From Paludibacteraceae bacterium (lineage in GTDB: Bacteria; Bacteroidota; Bacteroidia; Bacteroidales; Paludibacteraceae): a DNA stretch of 7,839 bases. Position 1 is the first letter of the stretch; each line of letters opens with the position of its first letter. The stretch is from the NCBI GenBank assembly GCA_017646225.1, contig JAGCMZ010000143.1, positions 1 through 7,839 of the forward strand, in the 5' to 3' direction. The notes below the pieces were generated by a model. The model was not told the origin of the DNA and did no database searches. It saw only the letters and a program-made list of their open reading frames with translations. Shown here one piece after another: positions 1 to 6,914 of this stretch. The position numbers and the translations under genes were made by a program.

Positions 1-1035
1 GACGAATTTGGTATTGACGGTGTACGTGTAGACATCGCAGGTCAAATGGACCAACAAACCCTAACTGCATTCTGGGATGCTATTGGTCGTGACAAAATTG
101 TTTACGGCGAACCTTGGATTGCATCGAACGACCCTGATTACGAAGCTAACCCAGATTGGGACTGGTACAAAGAAGAATCTCCAATTTGCTACTTCCAAGA
201 CGAATCGCGCGACTCGTACAAAGGTCCTGTATTCCAATTGCAAGATCCATTGAACGACCGTGGTTGGGCAGGTGGTAAATACAGCGAACGTGCTGGCGTT
301 ATGCGCGGTTTGAACTGTACTTGCAAAGACGATAAAAATCCTAACAGCGGTATTTCTTACCTAGATATTCACGATAACTTTGCCTTGGCCGATCAATTTG
401 GTCGCAACTTTGATGGCCGTGACTCGGTATACGAAAACGAGTATAAAATTGCTGTTACCCTTCTTTACACCACATTGGGTCCTATCGTAACCCACGGTGG
501 TTCTGAAATTATGCGTAGTAAAGCACATGCTCCACTTCGCGAAGAAGTTCGTACTACCAAAGCAGGTTACAATGCTTACATGCACGGTTACCGCGATACC
601 TACAACCACCGTACCGCTAACACCTTCCGTTGGGATCAAGTAGGTCAAAAACCAACCGGAACCAACTACAACGACTACGACAATATGTACAAATTCTGGC
701 GTGGTTGGAACCAATTCCGTAAATCGGAATATGGTAAAGTGTTCCGTCAAGGCGAAAAAGTGGCAGATGATTACTACAAATGGTTCTTGCCAGAAGCAGA
801 AAGTGCATTGGGTTACTTGGTAGACAACAAAGTATTGGTACTAATCAATGCTGGTCACGAACCTATTGACTTTGAAAACGTTGAACTACCTAAAGGTAAA
901 TGGCAACTAGTAGGTACATCCGATGCAATTAACATCAAAGGTGTTAAATCTAAAAACAAAACTACCAAAGTGAAAGCAGGTGTTAATAAAGTTACTGTTG
1001 AACCCCTTTCGCAATACGTTTGGATTAAAAAATAA
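1..1035 (+). CDS. GH13 pullulanase-like glycoside hydrolase, C-terminal part (5' end outside window)
   Basis: The frame is open from base 1, so the gene starts upstream; 344 residues are visible. GH13 enzymes cleave alpha-glucan bonds. Pullulanase-type members hydrolyse alpha-1,6 branch links in starch, glycogen or pullulan. Three conserved GH13 regions can be seen. Region II is GVRVDIA, with the catalytic nucleophile Asp at visible residue 11. Region III is VYGEPW, with the acid/base Glu at residue 37. Region IV is YLDIHDN, with the third catalytic Asp at residue 125. The stretch between regions III and IV (RDSYKGPVF, then NDRGWAGG) matches the layout of type I pullulanases, as does HDN followed by ALADQF. 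Residues from about 265 on form a beta-rich C-terminal domain ending in VWIKK. The pullulanase hallmark near YNWGYDP would lie upstream and cannot be checked. Codon use is strongly biased (GGT, CGT, AAC, TAC), suggesting high expression. GH13 membership is secure; pullulanase rather than another debranching or amylase subfamily is likely. Confidence 0.88.
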   Translation, partial: DEFGIDGVRVDIAGQMDQQTLTAFWDAIGRDKIVYGEPWIASNDPDYEANPDWDWYKEESPICYFQDESRDSYKGPVFQLQDPLNDRGWAGGKYSERAGVMRGLNCTCKDDKNPNSGISYLDIHDNFALADQFGRNFDGRDSVYENEYKIAVTLLYTTLGPIVTHGGSEIMRSKAHAPLREEVRTTKAGYNAYMHGYRDTYNHRTANTFRWDQVGQKPTGTNYNDYDNMYKFWRGWNQFRKSEYGKVFRQGEKVADDYYKWFLPEAESALGYLVDNKVLVLINAGHEPIDFENVELPKGKWQLVGTSDAINIKGVKSKNKTTKVKAGVNKVTVEPLSQYVWIKK

Positions 1036-1054
1036 TCGGAAATAAGAGAGCAGA

Positions 1055-1088
1055 AGGGACCGACTGTATAGTTGGTCCCTTTTTTTTT
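1055..1088 (+). terminator. Intrinsic terminator after the GH13 gene
   Basis: An 11-bp stem (arms 1055-1065 and 1070-1080, including one G-T pair) closes a 4-nt loop, GTAT. It is followed directly by a run of nine T residues (1080-1088). It starts 20 nt after the TAA stop of the GH13 gene, so it should separate that gene from trpS. Confidence 0.93.
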
Positions 1089-1162
1089 ATTCTATTCCCA
1101 ACTAGCTACCTCGCTAACCCGAAATTGATGGTTGCAGGCGAACAATATTCAATAAAATATGT

Positions 1163-1170
1163 TATATTTG
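1163..1170 (+). promoter_or_regulatory. Bacteroidetes-type -7 promoter element for trpS
   Basis: TATATTTG is an exact match to the Bacteroidetes housekeeping -7 consensus TAnnTTTG. It lies 20 nt before the trpS ATG, which would give a short leader of roughly 10-16 nt. No TTG -33 element sits at the usual 18-21 nt spacing; the nearest, at 1132-1134, is 28 nt away. The leader between promoter and ATG is A-rich (a run of seven A at 1179-1185) with no Shine-Dalgarno match, as is common in this phylum. Confidence 0.65.
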
Positions 1171-1178
1171 CATGCTAG

Positions 1179-2273
<1,095 letters not shown>

Positions 2274-2275
2274 AT

Positions 2276-2545
2276 ATGTTAGAGCAAGCCAAAAAATTAT
2301 TGCAAGCAGGCAAGGCAGAGCAAGCCATCTCGCAGCTTGATCAATACCTAGAATTTACAGACCCTCGTTCTGACGAGGCTTATTACCTTATGGGCAACGC
2401 TTATCGTAAATTAGAAAACCTAAGCGAAGCCATGAACTGTTACTTGAAAGCGGTGGAGCTGAATCCTAAAAGTCCAGCGCAGGAGGCGTATGAGCAGGTG
2501 TCGGAGATATTGGATTTCTACTTCAAAGACATGTACAACCAATAA
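2276..2545 (+). CDS. Small tetratricopeptide-repeat (TPR) protein
   Basis: This is an 89-residue protein made almost wholly of TPR-type helix pairs. A clear TPR spans about residues 34-67, with the canonical pattern YYLMGNAYRKLENLSEAMNC, then YLKAVELNP. A weaker first unit covers about residues 2-30 (AKKLLQAGKAEQAISQLDQY), and a C-terminal helix (AYEQVSEILDFYFKDMYNQ) could cap the array. There is no signal peptide or membrane segment, so it should be cytoplasmic. TPRs are protein-interaction scaffolds, and nothing in the sequence identifies the partner. The start is 2 nt after the trpS stop codon, suggesting translational coupling. Its TAA stop forms the first three bases of the long inverted repeat at 2543-2668. 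The ORF is short but real: the repeat pattern is good and the frame is tightly packed behind trpS. The specific function is unknown. Confidence 0.85.
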   Translation: MLEQAKKLLQAGKAEQAISQLDQYLEFTDPRSDEAYYLMGNAYRKLENLSEAMNCYLKAVELNPKSPAQEAYEQVSEILDFYFKDMYNQ

Positions 2546-2668
2546 GTAAGTGTTTAAAAGGGTGCTTTTGTCGTTGTGCTTGTGCTCGAAATCCTCATGT
2601 ACTTAAGTACACTCCGGTTTCTCGCACATCGCACGCCTAAAAATCCCTCCTTTTAACTCACTTACTTA
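2543..2668. repeat. Long imperfect palindrome (about 62 + 64 nt arms)
   Basis: The two arms (2543-2604 and 2605-2668) are imperfect reverse complements over their whole length. The outer 10 bases, TAAGTAAGTG, match exactly, as do TTAAAAGG, TGTGC and CGAAA/GGAAA-type blocks further in. The centre GTACTTAAGTAC (2599-2610) is a perfect palindrome. I estimate that about two thirds of aligned positions match. A transcript could fold into one long hairpin. The first three bases are the stop codon of the TPR gene. There is no U-tract directly after it, so a simple intrinsic terminator is not obvious. It may instead be an extragenic palindromic repeat that ends or protects the trpS-TPR mRNA. Whether it recurs in the genome cannot be seen here. 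Confidence 0.75.
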
Positions 2669-2670
2669 GG

Positions 2671-2692
2671 AAGGGGAGTGAACTCCCTCCTT
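2671..2692. repeat. Short inverted repeat in the 2546-2826 intergenic region
   Basis: GGGAG (2674-2678) and CTCCC (2683-2687) flank a TGAA loop. AAGG and CCTT outside them can extend the stem with a small bulge. It is followed by TTTAAAAT, a poor U-tract. It could be a weak terminator or part of a composite repeat with the preceding palindrome. Confidence 0.4.
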
Positions 2693-2710
2693 TAAAATAC
2701 ATTCTTTAGG

Positions 2711-2742
2711 AAAGTTTTCGGACTGCGCGCGCCTTGAACTTT
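2711..2742. repeat. Inverted repeat with GCGCGCGC core
   Basis: AAAGTT (2711-2716) and AACTTT (2737-2742) are exact reverse complements around a segment containing the self-complementary GCGCGCGC (2725-2732). This GC-rich core is unlike the surrounding AT-rich spacer. Function is unknown. It overlaps the proposed -33 element of the next gene. Confidence 0.4.
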
Positions 2743-2762
2743 ACTCATTAAAAGTACTTTTT
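2734..2762 (+). promoter_or_regulatory. Possible promoter of the collagen-like lipoprotein gene
   Basis: A -33-like TTG (2734-2736) lies 18 nt before TACTTTTT (2755-2762), which differs from TAnnTTTG only at the last base. Transcription would begin near 2768, giving a leader of about 60 nt that contains the tandem repeat at 2781-2812. No better candidate was found between 2669 and 2826. Confidence 0.4.
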
Positions 2763-2776
2763 AGAAACAGATGTCG

Positions 2777-2812
2777 CTAATCGATTCACCGATTAGTCGA
2801 TTTACCGATTAG
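2777..2812 (+). repeat. 16-bp tandem repeat with nested hairpin in the lipoprotein leader
   Basis: TCGATTCACCGATTAG (2781-2796) is followed immediately by TCGATTTACCGATTAG (2797-2812); the copies differ at one base. CTAATCG (2777-2783) is the reverse complement of CGATTAG (2790-2796), giving a 7-bp stem with a 6-nt loop. The second CGATTAG (2806-2812) could pair with the same upstream arm instead, so two alternative hairpins are possible. The block ends 14 nt before the ATG of the lipoprotein gene. Confidence 0.75.
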
Positions 2813-2826
2813 TCAATATAAAAAAT

Positions 2827-3303
2827 ATGAAAAAACTTTTATTTATTGCAATGACAGCGCTGTTGTGCGCATGTGCGGGTCCAGAAGGCCCACGCGGTCC
2901 AGAGGGTCCTCAAGGTCCTCAAGGTGAACCCGGCGAGGGTGGTGTAAACTGGGATGTAACTTGGTTTACGGTTAATTCTCAAGACTGGGAATTTGTAGAA
3001 AACGGAACAGAATCGTACTACAAATACACTGTTACAGGCGATGCGGTTGCTAAATTGGATGAATTTGCAGCGCGCGAAGGCTTGTTCCATTTGTACATTT
3101 ATCCATACGGGGTAGAAGAGGATGCAGATGGTAACTTTATTGGATACCAAGCATTGTTGCCTTATACTCGTTATTACGATGGTTATAGCTACGCTACCGA
3201 TTACGAGTTTGCGCCTGGCGAGTTAACCATTTACGTTACCTATAGCGATTTTGAAAAAGTTCAACCAGAAGACTTTACTTTCCGTTTGGTTACTTTGTGG
3301 TAG
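2827..3303 (+). CDS. Collagen-like repeat lipoprotein, function unknown
   Basis: This 158-residue predicted lipoprotein has an MKK n-region, a hydrophobic core ([10 protein letters not shown]) and a lipobox L-C-A-C with Cys16 as the lipidated residue. Two residues later a perfect Gly-X-Y collagen-like stretch begins (residues 18-39, seven triplets of [12 protein letters not shown] and GEG type), followed by a domain of about 119 residues. That domain is rich in Tyr, Trp, Phe, Asp and Glu, with alternating beta patterns and no cysteines, and it ends in FRLVTLW. The layout suggests a surface or periplasmic beta-rich domain held off the membrane by a short, possibly trimerising stalk. No enzyme motif was recognised. 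The start is fixed by the signal peptide. The leader holds the tandem repeat at 2781-2812. The 3' end overlaps the 3' end of lolD on the other strand by 14 bp, with no terminator between. Confidence 0.88.
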   Translation: MKKLLFIAMTALLCACAGPEGPRGPEGPQGPQGEPGEGGVNWDVTWFTVNSQDWEFVENGTESYYKYTVTGDAVAKLDEFAAREGLFHLYIYPYGVEEDADGNFIGYQALLPYTRYYDGYSYATDYEFAPGELTIYVTYSDFEKVQPEDFTFRLVTLW

Positions 3304-3955
3304 ACGATAAGATGTTGCCGTCGCGCATCTCGATGATGCGATCCGAAACTTCGGCCAACTCTTTATCGTGTGTCACTACCAAAATGGTTAAACCATATTC
3401 ATTGCACAGCTCACGCAGTAGGCTGTGCAATTCTTTTTTATTAGCACTGTCCAAACTGCCCGATGGTTCGTCGGCCAAAATAAGCGAAGGTTGGTTGATA
3501 AGGGCTCTGGCTACTGCCACGCGTTGTTTTTCACCACCCGAAAGTTGGTTGGGCTTGTGCCCGATGCGTTCCGCTAACCCCATTTTTTTGAGTAGTTCTT
3601 TGGCTTGTGCTTCTACTTCTTGTTTTTTTCTGCCCGCAATAAAACCAGGAATACACACGTTCTCTAGGGCAGTAAATTCGGGCAACAGTTGATGAAACTG
3701 GAAAACAAAACCAACGTGTTTGTTTCTAAAGGCTGCCAATTGCTTGTCCGATAGTTGGTTAAGATTAATTCCATCTACAATCAATTCTCCTTGGTCGGCC
3801 TTGTCGAGCGAACCAATAATTTGCAACAAAGTAGTTTTCCCTGCGCCGCTCGCACCAATAATCGATACAAATTCTCCTTTGTTAATGGTTAAATCGATTC
3901 CTTTTAAAACTTGGAGTGATCCAAAACTTTTGGTTATGCCAGTTGTGTATATCAT
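3290..3955 (-). CDS. lolD: ABC transporter ATP-binding protein, LolD-like
   Basis: This 221-residue ATPase subunit is the usual length for LolD, which powers release of outer-membrane lipoproteins from the inner membrane together with LolC/LolE-type permeases. All ABC motifs are intact: Walker [10 protein letters not shown] (34-42), Q-loop Gln86, signature LSGGE (138-142), Walker B LILADEP (158-164) with catalytic Glu163, D-loop SLD (167-169) and H-loop His196. The segment [16 protein letters not shown] (85-100) is close to the LolD version and favours LolD over the related MacB or FtsE ATPases. The start at 3955 gives the ABC domain its normal N-terminus ([12 protein letters not shown]) and overlaps the tcdA stop as ATGA, so translation is probably coupled. 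A longer frame reaching 4042 is rejected. No permease gene is in the window. Assignment to LolD rather than another member of this subfamily is likely but not certain. Confidence 0.9.
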   Translation of the reverse strand: MIYTTGITKSFGSLQVLKGIDLTINKGEFVSIIGASGAGKTTLLQIIGSLDKADQGELIVDGINLNQLSDKQLAAFRNKHVGFVFQFHQLLPEFTALENVCIPGFIAGRKKQEVEAQAKELLKKMGLAERIGHKPNQLSGGEKQRVAVARALINQPSLILADEPSGSLDSANKKELHSLLRELCNEYGLTILVVTHDKELAEVSDRIIEMRDGNILSSTTK

Positions 3956-4668
3956 GCTTGTGTTAGTTTTTTTATGCAATAAGCGGCCAAATAACAGCCA
4001 AACAATGCGGGTAAATACGAAATGGTGCCTACGGTGGTGCATTTGTTGCGCTCGTCGTCTACCTTGATAACCGCCTCTTTGTTGGCAGGTTCTGTAGAGT
4101 ACACCACAGGCAGTCCTTTGTAAATGCCGTTGGCTTTGAGCCTAGAACGGACGGTACGCGCCAAACTGCAATACGATGTTTGTGAAATATCAGCATAGCG
4201 CAAAGCCGTGGGGTCCATTCTGCCGCCTGCTCCCATCGACGAAACAATGGTAATGTGTTGCTGCAAACAATGGGTAATGAGTGCAATTTTAGGGGCAATG
4301 GAGTCGATGGCATCAATCACAAAATCGGGTTGATATTGCTCCATGATGGATGCGATGTTGTCTGGATCGACAAACACCGAAAGTGCATTCACCGTTAAGG
4401 TAGGGCAAATGCGCAACAGTCTTTCTTGCATCAAATGCGCCTTTTCTTGCCCAACGGTGTCCGATAAGGCCAACAATTGGCGGTTGATGTTGCTTTCTTT
4501 TACCGTGTCGGCATCAATCACCGTTAGCGTGCCAACCCCTGCACGTGCTACCATCTCGGCAGCGTATGCCCCTACGCCCCCTACACCTACTACCATTACG
4601 TGTTTGCCGGCAAGCAAGGTGCATGTGTCATCGCCCAAAAGTAGGGCCGTTCTGCTTAACCATTCCAT
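3952..4668 (-). CDS. tcdA: tRNA threonylcarbamoyladenosine dehydratase (TcdA/CsdL, ThiF/E1 family)
   Basis: This 238-residue protein is an E1-like adenylating enzyme. TcdA activates the carboxylate of t6A at tRNA position 37 with ATP and forms the cyclic ct6A. Visible features are the N-terminal [10 protein letters not shown] block, the nucleotide-binding GVGGVG (28-33), Asp51 and NINRQ (59-63) of the ATP site, Lys75, and DAIDS (118-122). Further conserved blocks are [12 protein letters not shown], the ADISQT segment and VVYSTE, all in the order typical of TcdA. The zinc-binding CxxC pairs of ThiF and MoeB are absent, and no ThiS/MoaD partner is nearby, which favours TcdA over those relatives. 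It is slightly shorter than the E. coli enzyme (about 268 residues), missing some C-terminal length. A -7 promoter element lies only 4 nt before the ATG. The stop overlaps the lolD start by 4 bp, so both are likely read from one mRNA. Confidence 0.9.
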   Translation of the reverse strand: MEWLSRTALLLGDDTCTLLAGKHVMVVGVGGVGAYAAEMVARAGVGTLTVIDADTVKESNINRQLLALSDTVGQEKAHLMQERLLRICPTLTVNALSVFVDPDNIASIMEQYQPDFVIDAIDSIAPKIALITHCLQQHITIVSSMGAGGRMDPTALRYADISQTSYCSLARTVRSRLKANGIYKGLPVVYSTEPANKEAVIKVDDERNKCTTVGTISYLPALFGCYLAAYCIKKLTQA

Positions 4669-4672
4669 GTTG

Positions 4673-4680
4673 CAAATATA
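4673..4680 (-). promoter_or_regulatory. -7 promoter element of tcdA-lolD, very close to the start codon
   Basis: On the minus strand TATATTTG, an exact TAnnTTTG match, ends only 4 nt before the tcdA ATG. Transcription normally begins a few bases after this element, so the mRNA would start at or next to the ATG. No well-spaced TTG -33 element is clear; a TTG 12 nt upstream is too close. Confidence 0.6.
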
Positions 4681-4845
4681 GTATTTTTAAGTCAATCTAT
4701 AATTTTATTTTGAATTGTAACGCCCTTGTAATGCGCAATTCTTAAAAAAATCGTTTGCATTGTTAAACAAAATCCTAGACCGTTAAAATTAATTTCTGTT
4801 TACTTCTATTTATCTATTTAAACGCGCCATCGAGCCATAGAAGGC

Positions 4846-4853
4846 TACTTTTG
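4846..4853 (+). promoter_or_regulatory. -7 promoter element of the 641-aa lipoprotein gene
   Basis: TACTTTTG is an exact TAnnTTTG match, 72 nt before the chosen ATG, predicting a leader of about 65-70 nt. No TTG -33 element is visible at standard spacing. The region 4669-4925 between the divergent genes is otherwise AT-rich and shows no small ORF that I would support. Confidence 0.5.
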
Positions 4854-4859
4854 CCATGT

Positions 4860-4899
4860 GTTTGCAAACCAAAAGCGATTAAAAACGGCACCCTGTGCC
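4860..4899 (+). promoter_or_regulatory. Two small inverted repeats in the lipoprotein leader
   Basis: GTTTGCAAAC (4860-4869) is a perfect 10-bp palindrome just after the -7 element, where an operator could sit. GGCAC-CCT-GTGCC (4887-4899) is a 5-bp hairpin with a 3-nt loop within the predicted 5' leader. Neither matches a regulator or riboswitch that I recognise. Confidence 0.35.
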
Positions 4900-4925
4900 A
4901 AATAGTTATTTAAATGTTGTGCATT

Positions 4926-6851
4926 ATGAAAAGGGCAACAAACAAAATCTTTTATTTACTATCCTTATTTGTAATAGGAAGTGTATTTACTGCGTGTCAA
5001 GACAAAAGTAACGAGCCTCAAACCCAACAAGAGGTTCAAGAAGAACAAAATGTAGCACCTGCTAATTTAGAAGTAGATGTGGTAGAACAAGTATTTGGTG
5101 GCGAGGTAGCTGTATTGGGTTCGTCCTCGTCGGAGGTAATGCCTTATGTGTTAAAACGTTTCCCCCATGTGGCGGGTAATTTAACAGAAAACACAGAAGT
5201 TGTGCTATTGGATGAAATGGCAGCCTTGAATGCTTTGAACAATGCGGCATCGTTTGCTAGTATTCAATCGCATTGGGCACAAAACAAATCAATTGGCTTT
5301 ATTAGTCCATCCGAAAATGCTATGCAACTATTGGCCAAATTAAACGGCGCAGATGAGACTACTGTCGATGTAGATGCTAAAGCTTCGATTGAAACTTATG
5401 CTTTCTATTTAGTAAGAAAGGATGGTAATGCCATGTCGTACTGCAAAGTGATGCAAGAAGAATTAGATATAGCCTATTTGGATACGTTAAGCAACGAGGT
5501 GCAATATGACAAACTCGTTCCCAATCAGCAAGAAGTCAGTGCTTACCAACAAGGTAGAGTAGGCGAAAGAGCCGCAGAGTGGTTAAATACCATCGATAGC
5601 AAATTGCAACAACGTGGCTTATTAACGGCCTCTGCCGAAGACCTTTCTTATCATGCTTTTACGCATAAAATTTACTATCCCATCCAAGTAAAACACGATG
5701 ATTTTATCAAGCAATTTGATTACGATATCGATAATTCTTGTGGAATTAGTACCACAGAGGCAGCTGTCGAATTAACGGTGTATGCTGGTTATGATAAGGT
5801 AAATAAAAAAGATGTGTACGATGTAGTGATATCTGAAATCTATGATGCTAATAAAACCTATATCCAAGATAAGGTATTTTGCAAAAAGGCCGCTTATAAA
5901 TACAAATATACGGGTGGAAATTACCAAGGTGTTCTTGTAGGACTTAAGCTAAATAATGTATCTTCTGGCGATGTCTCTTTCTCGCAACCCGTTCCCGTAG
6001 GTACTGCTGGATCGTACAGCAGTACGCATACCCCAGGTTCGTTTAGTGTTACTGCTGGCCTTGCAGTAGGTGTTACTCCAAGCGGTCCTTCTGTAACAGG
6101 TAACTTTAGCTTTACCTATACGCCTCCTAAAACAACCGTGTCGTTGCCACACAGCGATTTGCCTTTGCAATTTAACGACAATCACTCTTGGGCTCAATGG
6201 GAATACGGTATTAGCAATTTAGATAATTATCCATTTATTTATGATAATGAAAGTTGGGGATGGGGATTTAATTCTGATTTCGTTGGCCCATTAGAGTTCT
6301 CGACTAAATCGTGTAGAACAGAGCAGGCTGTTACCTTTAGTGTAGCCAATACAGAAAATCGTGGTTCTTCACCCGTCCAATTGCGCATAGATACAAGATT
6401 TGGTACCTATCACGAAGTGGCATCGCCCTTTACCTGGGCAAGAGGATATCGCTACTATTCAACCTCTTCGTATGTCAATTTGCCCCAAGTAAATCGTTTC
6501 TTTGATAAATACACCCCCGATTGTTATGCATCGAGCGATATGGCGGATAGACAATCGTGGAACAACTTAGAAACCATGCTAAAAGGCAATGTTAAGTACA
6601 AACAATTCTATAATGATAACTTAGAAGTGGGTGCTGTTTCAGAGGCTTTGTTGCCAGAAGTAGCCGATGCTATTTGGGAAGATGCCATTATTTCGTTGAT
6701 TAATCAATACAACGGTCGCACTACCGATCACGAATACGTTATTGGTATTGCAAACTTAAATGGTAATCACTTATCAAGAGGTTTGCACATTAAAGATGGC
6801 AAATGGGAAATGGTAGACGATATAACTACTATTCAGGTAGAGGTTAAATAA
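4926..6851 (+). CDS. Predicted large lipoprotein with beta-hairpin resembling a pore-forming toxin stem
   Basis: This is a 641-residue lipoprotein whose function I do not recognise with certainty. The start at 4926 gives a clean signal peptide: MKR, a hydrophobic core at about residues 8-20, and F-T-A-C with Cys24 lipidated. An in-frame ATG at 4914 would add four residues. After a Gln/Glu-rich linker (about 25-45), residues 45-225 look mixed and helical. From about 280 the sequence is beta-rich. Residues 372-399 alternate hydrophobic and small polar residues on both sides of a PSGPS turn (385-389), as in an amphipathic transmembrane beta-hairpin. A Trp-rich stretch follows (W422, W425, W444, W446), then further strands (456-492). 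This order resembles leukocidin/hemolysin toxins but is an inference. A D-T-L at 186-188 fits the Bacteroides O-glycosylation motif. The gene stands alone between its own promoter and terminator. It could equally be a surface adhesin or binding protein. Confidence 0.85.
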   Translation: MKRATNKIFYLLSLFVIGSVFTACQDKSNEPQTQQEVQEEQNVAPANLEVDVVEQVFGGEVAVLGSSSSEVMPYVLKRFPHVAGNLTENTEVVLLDEMAALNALNNAASFASIQSHWAQNKSIGFISPSENAMQLLAKLNGADETTVDVDAKASIETYAFYLVRKDGNAMSYCKVMQEELDIAYLDTLSNEVQYDKLVPNQQEVSAYQQGRVGERAAEWLNTIDSKLQQRGLLTASAEDLSYHAFTHKIYYPIQVKHDDFIKQFDYDIDNSCGISTTEAAVELTVYAGYDKVNKKDVYDVVISEIYDANKTYIQDKVFCKKAAYKYKYTGGNYQGVLVGLKLNNVSSGDVSFSQPVPVGTAGSYSSTHTPGSFSVTAGLAVGVTPSGPSVTGNFSFTYTPPKTTVSLPHSDLPLQFNDNHSWAQWEYGISNLDNYPFIYDNESWGWGFNSDFVGPLEFSTKSCRTEQAVTFSVANTENRGSSPVQLRIDTRFGTYHEVASPFTWARGYRYYSTSSYVNLPQVNRFFDKYTPDCYASSDMADRQSWNNLETMLKGNVKYKQFYNDNLEVGAVSEALLPEVADAIWEDAIISLINQYNGRTTDHEYVIGIANLNGNHLSRGLHIKDGKWEMVDDITTIQVEVK

Positions 6852-6872
6852 ACAAGTTTCATCAAAAGGAAG

Positions 6873-6905
6873 AGGCTGGGTTCTTTGAAGTTCCCAGCCT
6901 TTTTT
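6873..6905 (+). terminator. Intrinsic terminator after the large lipoprotein gene
   Basis: An 8-bp GC-rich stem, AGGCTGGG (6873-6880) with CCCAGCCT (6893-6900), encloses a 12-nt loop that can fold further (TTC with GAA). It is followed by TTTTTT (6900-6905). It starts 21 nt after the stop. In the opposite direction the stem is followed only by CTTCCTTTT, so it would be a weaker terminator for the convergent Mur ligase gene. Confidence 0.9.
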
Positions 6906-6914
6906 AGTAGTTGT

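Noticed and set aside
361..750. Minus-strand open frame of 129 codons inside the GH13 gene
   Set aside because: It is antisense to conserved catalytic motifs with strongly biased codons; its Val/Thr-rich translation is a shadow of that coding frame.
2546..2826. CRISPR array, considered because of the repeats
   Set aside because: The repeats are palindromes and a two-copy contiguous tandem, with no regular spacers and no cas genes nearby.
3324..3340. Perfect hairpin CGCATC-TCGAT-GATGCG just after the lipoprotein stop
   Set aside because: It lies within the lolD coding sequence (RIIEMRDGN) and has no following U-tract on either strand. It is probably a coincidence of codons and is not supported as a terminator.
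3956..4042. N-terminal extension of the lolD frame to an upstream ATG at 4042 (250 aa)
   Set aside because: The extra 29 residues are Arg/His-rich, resemble no ABC N-terminus and lie inside the tcdA coding sequence. The ATG at 3955 gives the normal LolD length and an ATGA overlap with tcdA.
3297..4745. Several plus-strand open frames opposite lolD and tcdA
   Set aside because: Both minus-strand genes carry complete family motifs. The plus-strand products are low-complexity Ser/Pro-rich shadows.
4914..4925. Earlier ATG for the large lipoprotein
   Set aside because: It adds MLCI before a standard MKR signal-peptide start. It is possible but less typical, and it does not change the protein's interpretation.
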